Source: Humitalea sp050632385 (GTDB taxonomy: Bacteria; Pseudomonadota; Alphaproteobacteria; Acetobacterales; Acetobacteraceae). From it: a DNA stretch of 64,000 bases. The stretch covers positions 5,704,001-5,768,000 of the forward strand of contig NZ_CP192599.1 in the NCBI RefSeq assembly GCF_050632385.1. The letters run 5' to 3'. This document shows positions 1 to 7,516 of this stretch, piece by piece (positions within the stretch are counted from its first letter, which is position 1; each line of letters begins with the position of its first letter). The notes beneath the pieces are model-generated. The model was not told where the DNA came from. It did not search any database and was given only the letters and a program-made list of their open reading frames with translations. Position numbers and translations under genes: made by a program.

Positions 1-194
1 ATCCCGTTCGGGTTCAGCAAAAAATGGTCCGGGCTGTCGGGCACCCGCGCCGAGATGTGAGTGTAGATCATGTCCGACATGCCATGGCTCTCGCACAGCC
101 GGTAGGCCGCCGCGAGGTCCACCCGCGCCTGCCATTCGGCATCGCTGACCGACCCCTGCAGCGGTTCGATCCGCATCGCGTTCACGCTGGTCAT
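1..194 (-). CDS. Class II aldolase/adducin family protein (N-terminal part, cut by window edge)
   Basis: Reading leftwards from an ATG at 192-194, the first 64 codons give an N-terminal class II aldolase/adducin segment: a helix ending in LAAAYRLCESHGMSD, then IYTHISARVPD and LLNPNG, which is the usual order in this family of zinc-dependent aldolases and epimerases. The rest, including the zinc-binding histidines, lies outside the window, so the substrate cannot be inferred. It starts 14 bases downstream of the stop of a Bug-family receptor on the same strand, so the two are probably co-transcribed. It may act on the small hydroxy- or oxo-acid taken up by that receptor, which is inference. 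Confidence 0.75.
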   Translation of the reverse strand, partial: MTSVNAMRIEPLQGSVSDAEWQARVDLAAAYRLCESHGMSDMIYTHISARVPDSPDHFLLNPNG

Positions 195-208
195 CGAGAC
201 TGCCTTTC

Positions 209-1171
209 TCAAACCGGTTGGATATTGGCGGTGCGGATCACGTCGCGCCATTTCACGACCTCTTCCGACAATTGCCGCGCCAGGGGCGCCGGGCCGTCGA
301 AGCGCGGGATGGCGGCACCCTGCGCCAGGCGGTCCAGCATGTCGCGGTCCTCCTTCAGCAGGGCGAGTTCCGCGACCAGTCGCGCCATCATCGGCTCCGG
401 CATATTTTTCGGCGCGAACATCGAAAACCAATTGGGCGCGGAATAGCCCGGCACCTGTTCGGCGATGGCCGGCACGTTGGGCGTCTCTCCCAGGCGCTCC
501 GGCATCGTGGTGCCGAGCAGCCGCGCGCGGCCCTGGCGCATGTGGCTGATCACCTCGATCGTGCTGCCGAAGACCAGGTCGATCTCGCCGGTGTAGATCG
601 CGTTCACCGCCTGGCTGACGCCACGATATGGCACGTGCACCAACTCGACCCCGGCCAGCGAGGCGAACAAGGCGCCGGCCAGATGATTGGCCGAGCCGAC
701 GCCGCCGGAGCCATAGGTCAGCTTGCCCGGATTGGCCCGCGCGTCCCGCAGCAATTGCTCCAGCGAGGCCAGCGGCGAATCCTGCCGCACCATCAGCCCC
801 GCAGGCACGTCGCAGATCACGCTGAGCGGCGCCAGGTCGCGCACGGGGTCGAAGCCCAGCGCCGGCTGCAAGGTCGGGATGATCGAGATCGAGGAGGAGA
901 TGAACAGCAGCATCGCGCCATCGGGCGGCGCCTGCCCCACCGCCTGTGCGCCCAGGCCGCCGCCGGCGCCGGGCCGGTTGTCGATGACGAAGGTGGCGCC
1001 CATCCGCCGGCTCAGCCGGTCGGCGATCAACCGGGCGGGCACGTCCTGCGGCCCGCCGGCCGCGAAGGGGATGACGATCCGCACCTGGCGCACCGGCCAG
1101 GCGTCTTGCGCACGGGCGCCTGTGGCCAGGGCCAGGCCAAGGCCTGCGACAAAAATATCCCTGCGATGCAT
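209..1171 (-). CDS. Bug/TctC-family tripartite tricarboxylate transporter substrate-binding protein
   Basis: A 320-residue periplasmic solute-binding protein. The start at 1171 follows GGAGGAA seven bases upstream. A signal peptide (basic RR, hydrophobic core, ARA-Q cleavage near residue 21) leads into the mature protein. Family marks are VRIVIPFAAGG, VIDNRPGAGGGLGA, LTYGSGGVGS and VPYRG, which shape the carboxylate-binding cleft in Bug proteins. Longer readings upstream lack a ribosome site and would place residues before the signal peptide. No membrane TctA/TctB genes are adjacent, so this is an orphan receptor. It is divergent from the aldolase at 1263 and precedes a class II aldolase, so its ligand may be a short hydroxy-acid. 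Confidence 0.92.
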   Translation of the reverse strand: MHRRDIFVAGLGLALATGARAQDAWPVRQVRIVIPFAAGGPQDVPARLIADRLSRRMGATFVIDNRPGAGGGLGAQAVGQAPPDGAMLLFISSSISIIPTLQPALGFDPVRDLAPLSVICDVPAGLMVRQDSPLASLEQLLRDARANPGKLTYGSGGVGSANHLAGALFASLAGVELVHVPYRGVSQAVNAIYTGEIDLVFGSTIEVISHMRQGRARLLGTTMPERLGETPNVPAIAEQVPGYSAPNWFSMFAPKNMPEPMMARLVAELALLKEDRDMLDRLAQGAAIPRFDGPAPLARQLSEEVVKWRDVIRTANIQPV

Positions 1172-1262
1172 CGGGGCTTCCTCCATGTGCGGTCTTGCTG
1201 CCGCCCGCCCTGCATCGACAACCGGCGACGCCCCGTCAAGACTGCGCGGCGGAGGAACACGC

Positions 1263-2051
1263 ATGACAACCCTGATCAATCCGGTACTCGACCGCATGCG
1301 CGGCGGGCAGGCGTCGCTCGGCCTCGCCGTCCGGCTGGGCCGTTCGCCCGATATCGCGCGCGTCGCCAAGGCGACCGGCCACGACTTCCTGTTCATCGAT
1401 GTGCAGCATTCGGTGTTCAACCTCGAAACCCTGACCTCCATCGCGCATACCGCGCTGGCCATCGGCGTCGCGCCCCTGGTGCGGGTGCGCGGGTTGGACG
1501 ATCCCGATATCTCGCTGCTGCTGGACAATGGCGTGACCGGGATCGTCTTCCCCGATGTCGCGGATGCCGTCGGCGCGCGGCGCGCGGTTGATCTGTGCAA
1601 GTTTCCGCCGGTCGGCAAACGCTCCGTCTGCGGCGCCTATCCGCATTTCGATTTCCGCCCGACTCCGCTGTCGGAGGCCTGCCCGGCGCTGAATGCCGCC
1701 ACCTTGGTGGTCTGCATGATCGAAACCGCCGAGGGGCTGCGGAATATCGAGGAGATCGCCGCCGTTCCCGGCGTCGATGTCATCCACGTCGGCGCCAATG
1801 ACCTGCTCGTCTCGCTCGGCAAGACAGGCCAGTTCGACGACCCCATCCTGATCGAGGCGATGGACCGCGCCATCGCCGCCGCCGGTGCCAATGGCATTTT
1901 TGCGGGATCGGGCGGCAATCGCGACGTCGCGCGCCAGGTGGCGGCGATCCAGCGCGGCGCACGCTTTGTCACGACGCAGACCGACCTTGGTTTCCTGACC
2001 GCCGCGGCGGGCCAATGGGTCGCGGGCGTCCGCAAAGGAGTCGGGGCATGA
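1263..2051 (+). CDS. HpcH/HpaI aldolase/citrate lyase family protein
   Basis: A 262-residue class II pyruvate-type aldolase of the HpcH/HpaI (2,4-dihydroxyhept-2-ene-1,7-dioate aldolase) family. Such enzymes cleave or form C-C bonds between pyruvate and an aldehyde using a divalent metal. The barrel motifs are visible: FIDVQHSVFN, VRVRGLDDPDI, CMIETAEGLRN (metal-binding Glu) and HVGANDLLVSLG (metal-binding Asp). The usual EH after the first strand is QH here. The ATG at 1263 is preceded by GGAGGAA; a longer upstream extension would be antisense to the Bug gene. The stop overlaps the next gene's start as ATGA, so the pair is translationally coupled. Confidence 0.88.
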   Translation: MTTLINPVLDRMRGGQASLGLAVRLGRSPDIARVAKATGHDFLFIDVQHSVFNLETLTSIAHTALAIGVAPLVRVRGLDDPDISLLLDNGVTGIVFPDVADAVGARRAVDLCKFPPVGKRSVCGAYPHFDFRPTPLSEACPALNAATLVVCMIETAEGLRNIEEIAAVPGVDVIHVGANDLLVSLGKTGQFDDPILIEAMDRAIAAAGANGIFAGSGGNRDVARQVAAIQRGARFVTTQTDLGFLTAAAGQWVAGVRKGVGA

Positions 2052-3133
2052 AGCTGGTCCCCGCCCAGACCGCGCATGCCCAGATCGTCGCGGTGCTGAC
2101 CGCCTGGGGCATGCCGCCGGACCTCGTCGCCACCACCGCGGAGGTGATGATCGAGACAGACCTGGCCGGCGTGGACAGCCACGGCATCTCGATGCTGATG
2201 GATTACGGCGAAAGCCGCGCCAAGGGCCGGCTGAATGTGATGGCCCGCCCGCGCATCATCCGCGAAAACCCGGTCACGGCGCTGGTCGATGCCGATGCCG
2301 GGCTCGGCCATCCGGCATCTGTCTTCGGGATGGAACTGGCGATCCAAAAAGCCAAGGCCGCCGGGGTCGGCGTTGTTGCCGTCCGCAACTCGCATCACTT
2401 TGGCGCCGCCGGGCATTACGCCAGCCTGGCCGCCGCTGCCGGGTTGATCGGGCTGGTCACCAGCGCCACCCGCACGATTGGCGTCGTGCCGACGCGCAGC
2501 GCCGTGCCGGTGCTGGGCACCAACCCGATCGCCTTCGCCGCCCCGGCGCGGCGCAACCGCGCGCTGCGGCTGGACATGGCGACCAGCACGACGGCGTCGA
2601 ACAAGGTCAAGGTCTATGATCTGAAGGGCAAGCCGCTGCCGACGGGCTGGGTGCTCGATGGCGCGGGCGTGCCGGTGCTGGACGCGGCCGAGGCCTGGGA
2701 CACCATCAAGAACCGCGACATCGGCGGCCTGACCCCCTTGGGCGGCACCGAGGACATGGCGAGCCACAAGGGCTACGGGCTCGCCATGATGGCGCATGTG
2801 CTGGGCGGCACGTTGTCGGGCGCCTCGTTCTCGCCCATCCGCGTTCGCACCCAGCGACCGCAGGACCCCGATGACCTCGGCCATTTCTTCATGGCGCTGG
2901 ACCCCGGCGCATTCCGTGACGAAGGCGCGTTCGAGGCTGATCTGGACGACGCCATCGACGTGCTGCACGGCTCGACCCCGATCGACCCCGCACGCCCCGT
3001 GCTGGTCCCGGGCGAGCCTGAAGCGATGAGCCGCACCGAACGCCTGCGCGACGGGATCCCGATGCCGGACAGCCTGGCGAAGCGGCTGCGCGCGGTCTGC
3101 GACGCCTGCGGGGCGCCGTTCCTGATCGGGTAG
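2048..3133 (+). CDS. Malate/L-lactate dehydrogenase (Ldh2) family oxidoreductase
   Basis: A 361-residue NAD(P)-dependent 2-hydroxyacid dehydrogenase of the Ldh2/MDH2 family, which is unrelated to the Rossmann LDHs and also includes ureidoglycolate and sulfolactate dehydrogenases. The family signatures are DLAGVDSHGISML near residue 40, AVRNSHHFGAAGHYA near 115, GTNPIAFAAP near 165 and the C-terminal HKGYGLAMM. Length is normal. The ATG at 2048 overlaps the aldolase stop (ATGA), and an in-frame start 33 bases upstream is less likely. With the aldolase it forms a two-gene module that could reduce an oxo-acid and cleave or condense it with pyruvate; that pairing is inference. Confidence 0.87.
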   Translation: MKLVPAQTAHAQIVAVLTAWGMPPDLVATTAEVMIETDLAGVDSHGISMLMDYGESRAKGRLNVMARPRIIRENPVTALVDADAGLGHPASVFGMELAIQKAKAAGVGVVAVRNSHHFGAAGHYASLAAAAGLIGLVTSATRTIGVVPTRSAVPVLGTNPIAFAAPARRNRALRLDMATSTTASNKVKVYDLKGKPLPTGWVLDGAGVPVLDAAEAWDTIKNRDIGGLTPLGGTEDMASHKGYGLAMMAHVLGGTLSGASFSPIRVRTQRPQDPDDLGHFFMALDPGAFRDEGAFEADLDDAIDVLHGSTPIDPARPVLVPGEPEAMSRTERLRDGIPMPDSLAKRLRAVCDACGAPFLIG

Positions 3134-3138
3134 GACTG

Positions 3139-3224
3139 GACCGTGGTGCGATCGCATTCGCTCACGCACCACGGTCGAGCCTGTTGCTTTATCCTTCGGC
3201 GCATCCGCGCCTACGCCCATCGCG
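3139..3224. repeat. Two-hairpin dispersed repeat, copy A (convergent intergenic)
   Basis: Hairpin 2 has perfect 12-base arms, GACCGTGGTGCG at 3139-3150 and its complement at 3165-3176, with a 14-base loop. Hairpin 1 is GGCGC/GCGCC at 3198-3202 and 3207-3211. Read on the minus strand, the order hairpin 1, CAACAGGCT linker, hairpin 2 with loop TGAGCGAATGCGAT matches the element at 19738-19839. It fills the space between two convergent genes and probably ends transcription from both sides. Confidence 0.75.
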
Positions 3225-3226
3225 CG

Positions 3227-3772
3227 CTAGGGTCGCGCCGCCGCCCGTTCCGAATAGGCGGTGGTGAACTTCGCCGCCGCAACCACGGACAGGATGGTCA
3301 CCACGATGGGCAGTTGCCGCGGCACGCCCGGCACGTAGAGCATCACCAGGTTCATCGACACGATCACGGCAAAGGCCAGCGCCCAGGCCGCGGTGATGAC
3401 CTGGTTGGTGCGCAGGAACTCCGGGTTGTTCCAATACGCGGACGGTACGCTTTCCCGCGCGTATTGCAGGGTGAAGGGCCGCCCGATGACCATGGATAGC
3501 AGCGCGATCGCCAGCAGCCCCAGGTCGACCCAGAATTTTGCTCCGACCAGGGACATCCCCGCGCCGCTCAGCAAGGCGTAGAGCGCCAGCGCTGTGAAAA
3601 GCACCGCCGCCCCGATTTCCATCAACTTGGGCGACCGCTTCGGGTCGATCCAGTCACGGACCAGCAGGGCGAAGGCGATGGCGGCACCCGCCAGGAGCCC
3701 CGGCACCGCGCCCGCCAGGACATCGACGACGGCGAAGGCGAGGAACGGCGCGAAGGCCAGCAGGATGCCCAT
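3227..3772 (-). CDS. Conserved integral membrane protein of unknown function
   Basis: A 181-residue, very hydrophobic protein with about five to six predicted membrane segments (near residues 4-20, 22-40, 52-70, 80-98, 122-143 and 150-167). A basic loop, RDWIDPKRSPK, sits near residues 39-49 and a polar stretch with YARESVPSAYWNNPEF near 104-119. I do not recognise a named family. The ATG at 3772 is only four bases after the stop of the carotenoid oxygenase, so it is the second gene of that operon and is presumably controlled by the same divergent TetR regulator. A role in membrane handling of the oxygenase's substrate is a guess. Confidence 0.75.
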   Translation of the reverse strand: MGILLAFAPFLAFAVVDVLAGAVPGLLAGAAIAFALLVRDWIDPKRSPKLMEIGAAVLFTALALYALLSGAGMSLVGAKFWVDLGLLAIALLSMVIGRPFTLQYARESVPSAYWNNPEFLRTNQVITAAWALAFAVIVSMNLVMLYVPGVPRQLPIVVTILSVVAAAKFTTAYSERAAARP

Positions 3773-3776
3773 GGGC

Positions 3777-5156
3777 TCAGGCGCCCACCCAATTGCCGTG
3801 GAAGCCGAAGGGCACGCGATCAGGCAGTTGCACGGCCGCGACCGGCCCCTTGTCGACACCCTGCGTGTCCAGCACCAAAAGGTCGGAGCGTTGTTCGTTC
3901 CCGCGCCAGGCGACCGTCAGCAGCCAGCCATCACCTTCCGGCGCGTCCGGGCCGCGCGGGACGAAGACGGCTTCCGACAGCGCATCGCCGTCGGGCAGGG
4001 TGAAGATGTCGCGCTGCCCCTTGGAAAAGTCATGCCAGACGGCCGTGTTCAGCTCCCGATCCGGGCGGGTGCTGCCGGCAAAGGTGCCGAAGCGATTGGC
4101 CAGCCCGGCGCGGCGGTCGTCCAGGCGCGGGAATTCGCCCGCCATGTCGTCCAGCACGGTGCGGCGGAAGGCGTCGGTGCCGGGTTCCAGGGTCCAGCGG
4201 ACGAGCCGGGCACTGGTCTCCTCGTGGGTCGACTCCCGCCCGTCGATCCGGCCGAAAAGGGGCGGCGCGTCGTATTGCATCACATCGACCAGGATGCGCT
4301 CGCCGTCCTCCCAGGCATTCAGGATGTGGTAGACATAGCAGGCCTCGGCGCGGAACCAGCGCAGCGACGCCACGCCCTGGTCGCGCCGGATCACCCCGAT
4401 ATGGCCGCCCAGGTCGGGTTCCCACATGTAGGGCATCTGGCCGGCCATCGCGCGTTCCATGCGGCCCACCAACGGCAACACCGGAAACAGGACATGCCTG
4501 TCGGTCACGGCGAAGTCGTGGACCATGCTGCAATAGGGCGCGTCGAAGGCCTCATGCCGCGTCACCCGTCCCGCGCGGTCGAGCGTGCCATAGGTCATGC
4601 CGGCCGAAAGCGGGCCGGAGGCGGAGTAGCCGAAGAAGATCAACTCCCCAGTCACCGGGTCGATCTTGGGATGGGCGGTGAAGGGGCCTTCCATCGGTCT
4701 GTCGAAATGCACGACGCCCTCGGTCGCCAAAGTCCTGGGGTTCATGCCGAAAGGCTGGTGGGCTTCCTCCAGCGCCATCAGCCGGCCCGCGTGCCAGACG
4801 ATGTTGGTATTCGCGACGCCGGTGCGCGGGATGTCCACATGCTCCGGTGAGGGCCGGCCGAAACCGATCAGCAGCGATTTGCCGGCGGCATGTTCGGCCT
4901 GCCACTTGTCGGTGCGGACCCAGCGATTGCGATAGGCGGCGCGACCGTTTTCCAGCGTAAAACCGTGGATCATCCCGTCGCCGGAAAACCAGTGATGCTG
5001 CGCCGGGTCGATCGGGGCGAATTGCGGGTTGGGTCCGTTGCGGAACAGCGTGCCCGCCAGCGCTTTCGGCAATTCGCCAATCACCGGCAGGTTGGGCAGG
5101 TCCTGTTCGCTGTGGATCGGGGCGTAGTTGTCGGACGGGTCGGCATCGTAGGGCAT
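3777..5156 (-). CDS. Carotenoid oxygenase (RPE65/CCD family)
   Basis: A 459-residue non-haem Fe(II) dioxygenase of the carotenoid/stilbene cleavage family. The four iron-binding histidines fall in their usual contexts: H162 in TAHPKIDP, H213 in MVHDFAVT, H277 in YHILNAWE and H453 in GFHGNW. The N-terminal LFRNGPNPQF and HWFSGDGMIHGF motifs are also typical. There is no signal peptide, so it is cytoplasmic. The start at 5156 (MPYDADPSD) follows GGGAG six bases upstream; a longer reading would run through the promoter and operator DNA. Substrates in this family range from carotenoids to lignostilbenes and isoeugenol-type phenylpropenes; the sequence alone does not decide. Confidence 0.93.
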   Translation of the reverse strand: MPYDADPSDNYAPIHSEQDLPNLPVIGELPKALAGTLFRNGPNPQFAPIDPAQHHWFSGDGMIHGFTLENGRAAYRNRWVRTDKWQAEHAAGKSLLIGFGRPSPEHVDIPRTGVANTNIVWHAGRLMALEEAHQPFGMNPRTLATEGVVHFDRPMEGPFTAHPKIDPVTGELIFFGYSASGPLSAGMTYGTLDRAGRVTRHEAFDAPYCSMVHDFAVTDRHVLFPVLPLVGRMERAMAGQMPYMWEPDLGGHIGVIRRDQGVASLRWFRAEACYVYHILNAWEDGERILVDVMQYDAPPLFGRIDGRESTHEETSARLVRWTLEPGTDAFRRTVLDDMAGEFPRLDDRRAGLANRFGTFAGSTRPDRELNTAVWHDFSKGQRDIFTLPDGDALSEAVFVPRGPDAPEGDGWLLTVAWRGNEQRSDLLVLDTQGVDKGPVAAVQLPDRVPFGFHGNWVGA

Positions 5157-5176
5157 TGTTCGCTCCCATTGCGAAA

Positions 5177-5237
5177 TTGACAGTGGAAACATCGCCGATG
5201 CGACGGGCTCTGTCAACGCTTATATTTCCAGTGTAAA
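5177..5237. promoter_or_regulatory. Divergent promoter with two TetR-type operators
   Basis: Two near-palindromes share the pattern TTKACAGTGKAAA or its complement: TTGACAGTGGAAA at 5177-5189 and TTTCCAGTGTAAA at 5225-5237, with centres 48 bases apart. On the minus strand a -35 TTGACA (complement of 5211-5216) and a -10 GATGTT (complement of 5188-5193) are 17 bases apart, and the left operator overlaps this -10. TATATT at 5221-5226 may be the -10 of the regulator gene. The layout fits a regulator repressing both itself and the oxygenase. Confidence 0.55.
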
Positions 5238-5246
5238 CATTCACGC

Positions 5247-5849
5247 ATGACACGACCCTATCACCACGGCGACCTGCGCGAGGCGCTGCTGGCCGCCGCC
5301 GAGACCATCCTGGAAACCGAGGGCCTGCCCGCGCTGACCCTGCGCGCGGCGGCCCGCGCCGTCGGCGTTTCCCACGCCGCCCCGGCCAACCACTTCGGCG
5401 ATATGACGGGGCTGCTGAGTGAACTGGCCGCCGTCGGCTACCAGCGCTTCGGTGCCGCCCTGGCGACGGCGATGGACGCGGCAGGGCCTGACCCGCGATT
5501 GAGGTTCCAGGCGATGGGCCGCGCCTATGTCGGTTTTGCCAGGGCGCATCCCGGGTTGTTCGTGTTGATGTTCCGCAGCGAAAGGCTGGACGCCAGCCGG
5601 CCGGCCCTGCGCGCGGCCATCGATGCGTCGCGGGAGGCCTTGCGCCAGGCGATTTCCGCACGCAGCACGGCACCGGCCGGCCCCTTGCAGATGGCGGCCC
5701 AGGCCGCGGCCTATTGGTCGCTGGTGCATGGGTTTGCCGTGCTGCTGCTCGACGGCCGGCTGAACGGCATGATCAAGGCACTGCCGGGGCCAGCCGATGC
5801 CGACGACCTGCTGGAGGCGATGCTGACCACGGTGACGCTGGCCGGGTGA
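5247..5849 (+). CDS. TetR/AcrR family transcriptional regulator
   Basis: A 200-residue repressor with an N-terminal TetR DNA-binding domain: YHHGDLREALLAAAETILE forms helix 1 and LRAAARAVGVSHAAPANHF the helix-turn-helix (about residues 30-50). A C-terminal all-helical ligand domain of the WHG/TetR_C type follows, including YVGFARAHPGLFVLMF. It is divergent from the carotenoid oxygenase with 90 bases between the two starts, and two matching palindromes lie in that gap. It probably represses the oxygenase and membrane-protein genes until it binds the aromatic or terpenoid substrate. The ligand is not inferable. Confidence 0.92.
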   Translation: MTRPYHHGDLREALLAAAETILETEGLPALTLRAAARAVGVSHAAPANHFGDMTGLLSELAAVGYQRFGAALATAMDAAGPDPRLRFQAMGRAYVGFARAHPGLFVLMFRSERLDASRPALRAAIDASREALRQAISARSTAPAGPLQMAAQAAAYWSLVHGFAVLLLDGRLNGMIKALPGPADADDLLEAMLTTVTLAG

Positions 5850-5928
5850 TGCCGCGCGGCGATTGCAAGACGTCGTCCGCTCCGTGCAGACTTCAGATAA
5901 TACAAGACATCCCTGGGAGGGGAGCGCC

Positions 5929-6888
5929 ATGCTGATCACCCGTCGCCACGCCGGCCTCGCCGCCGCCGCCTTGCCGCTCCTGCCCGGGGTCGCCCTGGCC
6001 CAGGCCACGCCCACGGCGCCGCAAAACCCCGGCTTCTATCGCTTCAAGCTTGGCGGCTTCACCGTCACCACCGTCTATGACGGCTTCAACCGCCGCAACG
6101 TCGAAGGCCTGGTGCTGAACGCCCCGCTGGAGGAAGTGCGCGGCGTGCTGGCGCAATCCTTCCTGCCGGCGGTCGATTATCGCGGCCCCTATACCGTCAC
6201 CTTTGTCGATACCGGCCGGCTGCTGATCGCCTTCGACGCCGGCACCGGCGGGCAGATGGCGGCGACCGCGGGGCTGATGACGGCGAATATGGCGGCCGCC
6301 GGAATCGACCCCGCCCGCGTCGGGCTGGTGATCGTCACCCATTGCCACCAGGACCATATCCACGGCCTGACCACCGCCGATGGCCGCGCGGTTTTCCCGA
6401 ACGCCGAAATCGCGATCAACGAGGCCGAATATGCCTGGTGGACCGACGCCTCCAACGAAAGCCGCAGCCCGCAGGGCCAGCGCGTCAACTTCGCCAACGT
6501 CGCCCGCCGCTTCGCCCCCTACCAGGGCCGCATCCGCCGCTTCGCGGCCGAGACCGAGGTCACGCCCGGCGTGCGCGCCATCGCAGCCTACGGCCATTCG
6601 CCGGGGCACAGCGTGTTCCAGGTGGCCGATGGCGACGCGCAACTGATGGTGCTGGCCGACCTCACCCACCGGCCGGAACTCTTCGCCCGGCGGCCCGGCT
6701 ATATCTCGACCTTCGATTTCGACGGGGCGGCCGGGGGCGTGTCGCGGATGCGGGTGCTCGACCGGGTCGCCGCCGACCGGATGCGCGTCACCGGCTACCA
6801 CTTCCCCTTCCCGGCGACCGGCTACATCGCCAAGGAAGGCGACGGCTTCCGCTACGTGGCCTCGGACTGGTCCAGCCCCGGCATCTGA
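5929..6888 (+). CDS. Secreted MBL-fold metallo-hydrolase
   Basis: A 319-residue metallo-beta-lactamase-fold hydrolase with an N-terminal export signal (RRHAG, then a long Ala/Leu core ending VALAQA near residue 26). The zinc-binding motif reads THCHQDH (H138, H140, D142, H143), followed by GHSPGHS and a conserved Asp in VLADLTH. This pattern fits the periplasmic lactonase/quorum-quenching-like branch, but the substrate is unknown. The ATG at 5929 follows GGGAGGGGAG. It lies downstream of the TetR gene with a 79-base gap, so it may be separately expressed. Its stop is three bases from that of the convergent crcB. Confidence 0.87.
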   Translation: MLITRRHAGLAAAALPLLPGVALAQATPTAPQNPGFYRFKLGGFTVTTVYDGFNRRNVEGLVLNAPLEEVRGVLAQSFLPAVDYRGPYTVTFVDTGRLLIAFDAGTGGQMAATAGLMTANMAAAGIDPARVGLVIVTHCHQDHIHGLTTADGRAVFPNAEIAINEAEYAWWTDASNESRSPQGQRVNFANVARRFAPYQGRIRRFAAETEVTPGVRAIAAYGHSPGHSVFQVADGDAQLMVLADLTHRPELFARRPGYISTFDFDGAAGGVSRMRVLDRVAADRMRVTGYHFPFPATGYIAKEGDGFRYVASDWSSPGI

Positions 6889-6891
6889 CCG

Positions 6892-7269
6892 TCAGTGCAA
6901 GGCACTGCGCGTCGCCACCCAGGCGATCGCGCAGGCCGCCAGGCCCAGCCCGACCGACAGTCCGACATACAGCGCCGCCTGCCACCAGCCGCGTTCCCAC
7001 AGCAGCAGCGTCTCGGCCGAAAACGCGGAAAAGGTCGTGAAGCCGCCCAGCATCCCAGTCACCAGCAGCAACCGCGCCGTGCCGCTCAACTCCACCCCAA
7101 CCGCCACCCCGATCAGCGCACTGCCGATGATATTCACCAGCAACGTGCCCCAAGGGTAGTTCGGCCCCAACAGCCCCGCCGCGACCACCGACACCGAAAA
7201 CCGCAACACCGACCCGATGGCACCACCCAGCGCGACCCATAGCAGGGCCTGTGGTGTCAGGGCGGTCAC
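6892..7269 (-). CDS. crcB: Fluoride channel CrcB/Fluc
   Basis: A 125-residue small membrane protein that exports fluoride as a dual-topology dimer. Family motifs are clear: VALGGAIGSVLRF, WGTLLVNIIGSALIG and MLGGFTTFSAFSAE, the last carrying the Phe-box and Thr/Ser residues of the pore. Four membrane segments are predicted. No ATG fits: the best start is GTG at 7267-7269, which gives the normal family length. A second GTG at 7314 would put repeat DNA into the coding region. I see no fluoride riboswitch upstream; the leader is instead filled by a large inverted repeat. Confidence 0.9.
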   Translation of the reverse strand: MTALTPQALLWVALGGAIGSVLRFSVSVVAAGLLGPNYPWGTLLVNIIGSALIGVAVGVELSGTARLLLVTGMLGGFTTFSAFSAETLLLWERGWWQAALYVGLSVGLGLAACAIAWVATRSALH

Positions 7270-7289
7270 TGGAATGGGGGGGGGGCGCC

Positions 7290-7505
7290 GTGGAAGGGGC
7301 TTTGCCCCCTCCACACCTCCCCCACCAGGGGCCGCCGCCCCTGGACCGGCGCGATGTATTGGTAAAATAAAGGGAGGGGCGAGACCACGCTTCGCCCAGG
7401 GTACGCCAATGACGCCCCTCCCTTTATTTTACCAAATCCCGTGGGTTCCAAGGGGCCACGGCCCCTTGGTGGGGAGAGTTTGAGAGGGGCAAAGCCCCTT
7501 TCAAC
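7290..7505. repeat. Facing pair of ~90 bp hairpin repeats
   Basis: Two copies of one ~90 base element lie head to head around a 33-base centre (7381-7413). The inner arms are perfect over 20 bases (7361-7380 and 7414-7433). Outward from these, each copy has a CCAGGGGC/GCCCCTGG-type hairpin (7325-7344 and 7448-7469) and then GGGGCTTTGCCCC or a close variant (about 7296-7308 and 7488-7500). The hairpins differ in sequence between copies but stay paired. It separates rarA (upstream) from crcB (downstream) on the minus strand. Confidence 0.8.
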
Positions 7506-7516
7506 GCGCAGCCCCC

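Noticed and set aside
723..1262. N-terminal extension of the HpcH/HpaI aldolase
   Set aside because: It would be antisense to the Bug receptor and its promoter; the ATG at 1263 has a good ribosome site and gives the usual protein length.
7270..7516. Fluoride riboswitch before crcB
   Set aside because: The region is occupied by the facing repeats, and I could not find the conserved riboswitch core. A covariance-model search would settle it.
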